A stretch of DNA of 64,000 bases from Cylicocyclus nassatus (lineage: Eukaryota > Nematoda > Chromadorea > Rhabditida > Strongylidae), in contig CATQJL010000112.1 of the NCBI GenBank assembly GCA_958299035.1, positions 64,325,117 through 64,389,116 of the forward strand, read 5' to 3'. The notes under the pieces are model-generated. The model was given only the letters and a program-made list of their open reading frames with translations, had not been told where the DNA came from and did no database searches. Below are positions 58,835 to 64,000 of this stretch, piece by piece; position 1 is the first letter of the stretch, and the number at the start of each line of letters is the position of its first letter. The translations under genes and the position numbers were made by a program.

Positions 58835-59717
58835 ACAATACCGCTCTCAGAACGTGCAAAATTTCCGTGAATGTCGCGGAATTCCCGGAATTCCGCGAAG
58901 GTTCACGACATTCCCGAAATGTCGCGAAATTCCCGGAATGTAGCGAAATTCCCGGAATGTCGCGACATTCCGGGAATTTCGCGACATTCCGGGAATTTCG
59001 CGGAATTTTCGGAATATCGCCATAACTTCTTTCAGAATACATATCTGGATCTGAAACAAGGGTTATACTTAGCTCATTAAGGCGAATCTTTTGGTACCTT
59101 GCCTTACCGTATTCTCGGGGCACGATCGGTGCACGGTAGAAGATGAACTTTGCATCTTGGGAGAGGGGAGGTGGGTGTACGGCAGCAAGTGAATCCTTTT
59201 GCGACTTTTCTAAAATTCTAGGGGGGGGGGAAGGTAGAAATCAGTGGTATTGGGTGTGGTTAGTTCTAAAATATGCGAACATGCCGTGATGATGTCGTCG
59301 ATGTTTTTCCCGCTCTTCTGTTTGTTTAGTAGCTTCAAGCACCTATTTATCACTAGAAGGGGTGGGTTCGAGTGCAGGGCACGAATACTGTATCCACCTT
59401 CCCTTCCCCAAGAAGCAGAATTTACCTCCTAAAGTGCACCAATCGTGACCCGGGAATTACGGTAAGGCAAGGTACCAAAAGATTCGCCTTAATGAGCTGA
59501 ATATATCCTTGTTTCAGATCCAGAATTTATGCATTCCGAAGGAAGTTATGGCGATATTCCGAAAATTCCGCGAAATTTTCGGAATTTCGCGAAATTCCGG
59601 GAATTCCGCGAGATTCTCGGAATGTCGCGAATTTCCGAAAATTTCGCGGACCTTCGCGGAATTCCGGGAATTCCGCGACATTCACGGAAATTTTGCACGT
59701 TCTGAGAGCGGTAGTGT
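58835..59717. mobile_element. foldback element of the 141-2969 family
   Basis: Ends TACCGCTCTCAGAACGTGCA then AAATTTCCGTG, and the inverse CACGGAAATTTTGCACGTTC. Both arms carry dense repeats of GAATTCCGGGAATTTCGCGA words (58870-59012 and 59565-59690). GCCATAACTTCTTTCAGAAT pairs with the complement near 59540. The middle 350 bases do not pair and hold a G run. Confidence 0.85.
58870..59012. repeat. short tandem repeats of GGAATTTCGCGA type
   Basis: About nine imperfect 14-16-base units such as CGCGAAATTCCCGGAATGT, some inverted within the array (CGACATTCCGGGAATTTCG). Equivalent arrays are at 330-435 and 59565-59690. Confidence 0.8.
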
Positions 59718-59719
59718 AT

Positions 59720-61190
59720 TCTTCGAAATCTAGTTATATCTGAAAGGTCTATTGCCAGATTAGTATATCCCGAAAAGCAGATCATGTAGGAGGCTATTTA
59801 TATGCGATTATACTTCTAAAGGGCTGTATTAGATTACATCAAAATCAATGCGTGATTTTCAAAACCCTTTTTCAAACATTCATTCTGCCAAATTTCTGTT
59901 ACAGAATCTGTACTATTTGAAAAATTTCCCCACGCCGTTATTCTAATAACACGTTATTATTGTAAGCAAGCTTTAAGTCCCAACTGTTGAAAGTTTACAT
60001 ACCACTGAGAAAGTTTTAATGAATCCAGTTTCTTGGCCAACACTCAAATGCAAATGACCCCATGCTTCTAAAAAACATAGCTGGTGTCAAAAGCTTACTT
60101 GTTGCCCAAGCAGTGTTTTTCACAACATTTGACTTAGATGGCGCTGAAAGTTCTAATAGTTTGATAAACTTTATTCGGTTCTGCAGGCATGAGAGTAGGA
60201 CATCTCGTTAACAGATTATGCACAAATCGTCCAGTGCTTGAAGTGAAAATGTTCGTAATTCGGAGCTTCGGTTTCTGATTTGTCTCCGCATTGAGCTTCT
60301 ATCCGGCTCACAGTTACAAAATCGGTCAAATTACCAGGCATACCAGCCAAGGCTGAAGTCGCAAAAAGTTGACTGCATTGGACTGTTCAACAAACTTGTA
60401 GTCCGTCATAATATAATAGTATACGTCTACTATGGAAACAGCTCAGCATTGCTTGCTAGAACACGACATATTTCCGCTTACTCGGCTTATTGCCAAGAAG
60501 AAAATGCAGCAACTGTATATGGATGTCTGTGGAGTGTAAGCGTAAGCAAGTGAAAATGCATAGGAATTTTTGGGTAGAGTCTTTATCTTATTTTGGGGCA
60601 TTTAGGTTTTTTAGTTGGCTCCGAACTTCTCATAGATTGAAATTACAAGTTATAAAACCCCTTTCTTTGGAGTGTTAGCCCACAACCTATAAGGATAAAG
60701 CATCCATTTTAGGCCGGCATCTTAGTATGCGACGAGTGAATAAATGCAACGATAAGGTTGGATAGTATTTTCAAATTTGAATTCCCACTAGCTACGAACT
60801 TTCGAAGGACAAGAAGCAGCAAATCTACCAAGTTTTCTATTGATTTTTCAAATTTTAAAAGTCTACAAATGATAAAGATAAATAAGATAAGATAAATATA
60901 ATATATAATAAATAATAAGATAAATATATTCTTATCTTTCCCTGTAATTCGAAACATTTAAACGCTTAGAAATGATGCGTAGTCTGATCTAAAAATTGGG
61001 AGACTAAAATAAATCGCAGGTTTGGGTAAGGTACTTACCATTCTTTCTTGCACGCATTTTCTGTGCTTAAAGGGCTGTCAAAATTCACTATAGCCTATAT
61101 AAAGTCTTGAATTTTCTGCGAAGTCACAATCTGCAACAACATTTACTATCAAAGTAAGACATCATCACGATAGATTAGTGTACTGTATTT
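59720..61190. other. intergenic with repeat fragments, no gene recognised
   Basis: Contains part of the 56.1 kb Tc1-like repeat near 59945-60120 and a GATAGAGC-type fragment near 60485-60680. An AT-rich GATAA/TAATA microsatellite lies at about 60868-60945. Confidence 0.35.
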
Positions 61191-61198
61191 ACGACATA

Positions 61199-62212
61199 TT
61201 AGGTCGGTGGAAAAGTTTTGTCAGTTTTTTCAGTCCATCGTCAAACACGTCAGAATGAAGATAAACTAATAATTCAAAATGTATCCGATGCAGAATTTCT
61301 TCCTCTTTCCTGCTGCTAAACTCACATTGTGTTTCGTTGCGAGAGGGACGAGATATATGCTGAAAATTACAACTACTCGTTTTTACCATGTCCAACTTTC
61401 ACTAATTTTCAAAATTTTCGTATGAGAGTTTTGGAGAAGCCCTGATAACCACCAGATAGGGCATACCTTTTGCCAACTTATGCAATTTTTTCCTTTCTTT
61501 CATCTGCTTTTTCAGATTTTTGCTAAATAATTTTCTAAAAGTCTTGTGTTTTGGAAAAACCGCATAACCTGTTATTGCATCAAACACTGCAAAAACTAGA
61601 GAATACTCAGTTTTCAACACTCGATTATTACTACCGCTACCATTACAAGGTAAATGAGCGATTTTCGCTGCAACTTATGACAATTCTGAAACATTGGTTA
61701 CGTCAGTGCGCACTCGTGAAATTGAGAAATATTTCTCTTTTCCCCATAGTTTTCGCCTATCTCTGCAAAAAAAGACAAGCGTTAGAAGGAGGAGAAAAAG
61801 TTGAATCGAATAGTGACTGAAGTGTTCAACATTTCATGTTCTACGAGGTTAAAACAGGCTGAATGTAAAATTTAGTCGCTTCAAAAATAAGTCGTAGAAA
61901 TTCTGAAAGACAAGCCGTAGGGCTACAAAAATTGATTTTGTTGGCAAAAGGTTTGCCCTATCTGCTGGTTATTGAAGGTCCTCCGAAAGTCGCATACAAA
62001 AATATTGAAAATTAGCGAAACTTGGACATGGTAAAAATGAGTGGTTGCAATTTCCAGCTAATATCTCATCACTCTCTCAATTAAGCACAATGATAGTTTG
62101 GCAAAGAGGAAGAAATTCTGCATCGGCTACATTTCGAAGTGTTAGTTTATCTTCATTCTAACGTGTTTGACGATGGATTGAAAAAACTGACAAAACTTTT
62201 GCACCGACCTAA
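61199..62212. mobile_element. mariner-type foldback element next to macin copy 4
   Basis: Ends TTAGGTCGGTGGAAAAGTTT and the inverse AAACTTTTGCACCGACCTAA, with TA flanks (61197-61198 and 62213-62214). The arms pair around a midpoint near 61705. It ends 20 bases past the stop codon of macin copy 4. Confidence 0.9.
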
Positions 62213-62232
62213 TACATGTCTCTCCACTTGCA

Positions 62233-63093
62233 TCAGAGGCCAAGTTTGCAAGTCACATTATCTATAGGATTTGTTGATTTGGGGTATGAACCTCCTTTGC
62301 ACCTGAATCAATCTTTTGAACGCACTCATAACTACGTTATGCCTATTACTTACTGGCACTGAAATCCACCACTGCACATTTGATTCTGCACTGGCTCACA
62401 ACTACCGGTTGCCTTTCCTTTGCACTTTTGGCAGTACTCTTCGCAAGGTTTCCAAAGGTAACCATTGCCGACCTGATGCGATTTGGTTAGAATTTGACGA
62501 ATGACGGATGTCACTATGATGGATAAGAAGTGAAGCCCAAATTGGGAACGTAAAGCTACGCAAATAAATAGCCAAAAGTATAAATAATTTAGCAAATGAA
62601 CATACCTGTGTTTGTGGACTACAACGACTCCAATTATCATAACATTTATTAACAGTGTCGAAATTCATAGCAATGCTGTGGTGTGGCATCTAAGTGAGGT
62701 ATTTATTACGGCGCATCGATAAGAGCATTACGGAAGTCCTATAAACGTCTTGTATCGTCTTTTGCACTTCAGACCTCAAACGTCACTTCCAGAATATTGC
62801 GAAATAGCTTTGAAGGTTGATTCATTGAATGTCATTCCTCTTATCAGAGATTTTATATCTTTTTTATATTAGCGCTAGAAATAAGTTCGGTCGCTTCTAC
62901 TACTACTCAAATGGGAAGGCGTGCAAGTGATACCCAGGCAGCCGACTACTGTCGCAGAGCCGCCAGAACGGAACGTAAAGCTACGCAAATAAATAGCCAA
63001 AAGTATAAATAATTTAGCAAATGAACATACCTGTGTTTGTGGACTACAACGACTCCAATTATCATAACATTTATTAACAGTGTCGAAATTCAT
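62233..63093 (-). CDS. macin-family peptide, copy 4; signal peptide deleted, first exon duplicated
   Basis: Exons 2 (62354-62472) and 3 (62233-62302) are intact, with a 51-base intron between them. Exon 1 is present twice in tandem: 1A at 62606-62668 and 1B at 63031-63093. Both end in a GTATGT donor in phase 0 and encode the same 21 residues, MNFDTVNKCYDNWSRCSPQTQ shortened here to its key parts MNF, CYDNWSRC and SPQTQ. Exon 2 starts VGNGYLWKPCEEYCQKC. All ten cysteines keep the family spacing and the tail is CKLGL. Only 8 residues precede the first cysteine, against 20-22 in the other copies. This equals an in-frame loss of about 14 codons that removes the hydrophobic signal core. The product (83 residues) should therefore stay in the cytosol unless an unseen upstream exon supplies a leader. 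It may be a pseudogene in the making, although the mature region shows no decay. Confidence 0.78.
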
Positions 63094-63300
63094 AGCAATG
63101 CTGTGGTCATAGCATTTAGGTGAGGTATTTATTGTGGCGCACCGTCTCAAATCGCACGTTCCTAGGACTTCCAGTATGATAAGGGCATCGTCTTTGGCAC
63201 TTCAGACCTCCAACGTCACTTCCAGAATATTGCGCAATTGCTTAGTAGGTTGATTCATTGAATGTCGCTCCTCTTATCAGAATCATCTTCTTTGCATTAG
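62546..63300 (-). repeat. tandem duplication of macin copy 4 exon 1 and promoter
   Basis: A unit of about 425 bases is present twice. The segments 62546-62685 and 62971-63110, covering exon 1 and its donor side, are almost identical. The upstream halves (from about 62700 and from about 63125) are clearly diverged by substitutions and indels, although both keep an AATAAATAC box and a CTTATCA (TGATAAG on the gene strand) site at 62840-62846 and 63273-63279. The uneven divergence suggests an older duplication followed by local gene conversion of the exon. Confidence 0.85.
62699..62707 (-). promoter_or_regulatory. TATA-like box before exon 1A of macin copy 4
   Basis: On the gene strand AATAAATACC lies 39 bases upstream of the ATG of MNF. 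The matching box for exon 1B is at 63124-63133, 40 bases upstream. This spacing agrees with the other three copies and supports ATG 62666-62668 (and 63091-63093) as the ancestral start. Confidence 0.45.
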
Positions 63301-63502
63301 GCGCTAAAAATAGGCTCGGTTGCTTCTGCTATTCCTGCAAACATTGAGACAAATTTTTGCGCGGTGCCTTGTATCTCTAAAAAGAGCGGCGCTTTAATGA
63401 AAATTGGATGTAAGTCCTGTTTGAGTAGAATTCATTTCCGCATGAAGAAGGCGCAAACAAAGATACTTTCGCTGTTAGCAAGCGTGAGATTATTTCGCTT
63501 AG

Positions 63503-63825
63503 TTAAAGGCAGCGTCCAGGCAAGTCTGGGCCTATGGAGACACCTCACTTGGAGGGTAATCTGGGAGCCCTGACTACACTGCCCAAGTGGCAGCTCAAGT
63601 GGTTTACACAGTTGAGATATTCGCCTCCAAACTGGACCCCGAGATTGTATTCGCACATGGATTCATGGCGCGACACAATTCAGTTTCGCGCAAGAGCCCA
63701 CGCGTGTCGCGCCGTGAATTCATGCGATACAATCCCGGGGTCCAGTTTGGAGGCGAATATCTTAACTGTGAGTTCACCATTTAAGCTGCTGCTTGGGCAG
63801 TGTCTTGATTTAAGGCAGTGGATCA
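63503..63825. mobile_element. foldback MITE, relative of 34523-34840
   Basis: TTCGCCTCCAAACTGGACCC pairs with GGGTCCAGTTTGGAGGCGAA exactly, and CACTGCCCAAGTGGCAGC pairs with GCTGCTTGGGCAGTG. The loop is CACACAATTCAGTTTCGCGC-like. The flanking TTAAAGGCAGCGTCCAGG and ATTTAAGGCAGTG are near-inverse ends. Confidence 0.75.
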
Positions 63826-64000
63826 GCAGAATGGACCCTTCTCGAATTTCGGTGGATTTAGGTAGTAGACCTCCCAAGTACACTGTAACCCAAACCCCAT
63901 CTGCCAGTTCATGCGCTAAGTCCTGGAACATGCTCTTCAAAACTCCCCCCGCCCACTCAATGGAAAAGGGCGGGGCTGGTGGAGTTTTGAAGCGCATTTT
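63826..64000. other. partial repeat at window edge
   Basis: AACTCCCCCCGCCCACTCAA and its complement near the end (GGGCGGGGCTGGTGGAGTT) form a hairpin that runs to the window edge. No gene is visible. Confidence 0.4.

Noticed and set aside
62875..63150. Upstream extension of macin copy 4 exon 1B (RRCATINTSPKCYDH..) as its N terminus
   Set aside because: It has no ATG and no hydrophobic segment and runs across the TATA-like box, so it is probably upstream of transcription start.

Overview
This window is most plausibly nematode nuclear DNA, possibly from a strongylid or hookworm-like species. The evidence is indirect. The multi-exon genes I can build have introns of about 50-55 bases with GT..AG borders. 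The DNA is AT-rich and crowded with TA-flanked mariner/Tc1-type inverted-repeat elements. There are also decayed GIY-YIG (Penelope-like) retroelement tails of a type I associate with hookworm genomes. I see no bacterial operon, rRNA or CRISPR, and no typical housekeeping gene. The species cannot be fixed from sequence alone.

The main content is a dispersed cluster of four small three-exon genes, all on the minus strand (12451-12900, 38997-39448, 51771-53781, 62233-63093). They encode secreted-type cationic peptides of the macin family (theromacin/neuromacin/hydramacin). All four share the exact cysteine spacing C-6-C-14-C-3-C-2-C-7-C-7-C-5-C-1-C-16-C, the motifs [DEK]NWSRC and LWK-x-C-x3-YC, identical intron positions and phases, and a TATA-like box about 36-40 bases upstream of the start codon. 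The first two are close duplicates including their promoters. The third has a 1.66 kb first intron filled partly by an inverted-repeat element. The fourth lost its signal-peptide core, carries a tandemly duplicated first exon and promoter, and has a mariner-type element 20 bases past its stop codon.

Nearly everything else is repeat. Many long inverted-repeat (foldback) elements of 0.5-1.8 kb have ends like mariner (TTAGGTTG/TTAGGTCG) or like CAGGGTGTCCC. There are Tc1-like foldbacks, hAT-like elements with 8-base target duplications, a Harbinger-like MITE (TTA duplication), a piggyBac-like element (TTAA), and a family ending in CATA/CAGA microsatellite. Some elements are nested in others. Two Penelope-like GIY-YIG remnants lie at 14.4-15.5 kb and 30.86-31.27 kb.

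A few short open segments with splice-like borders (32584-32864, 42922-43047, 43432-43680, 58143-58295) may be exons of unidentified genes or gene relics. They are reported with low confidence. The macin copies appear to have arisen by tandem duplication and then been pushed apart by transposons.
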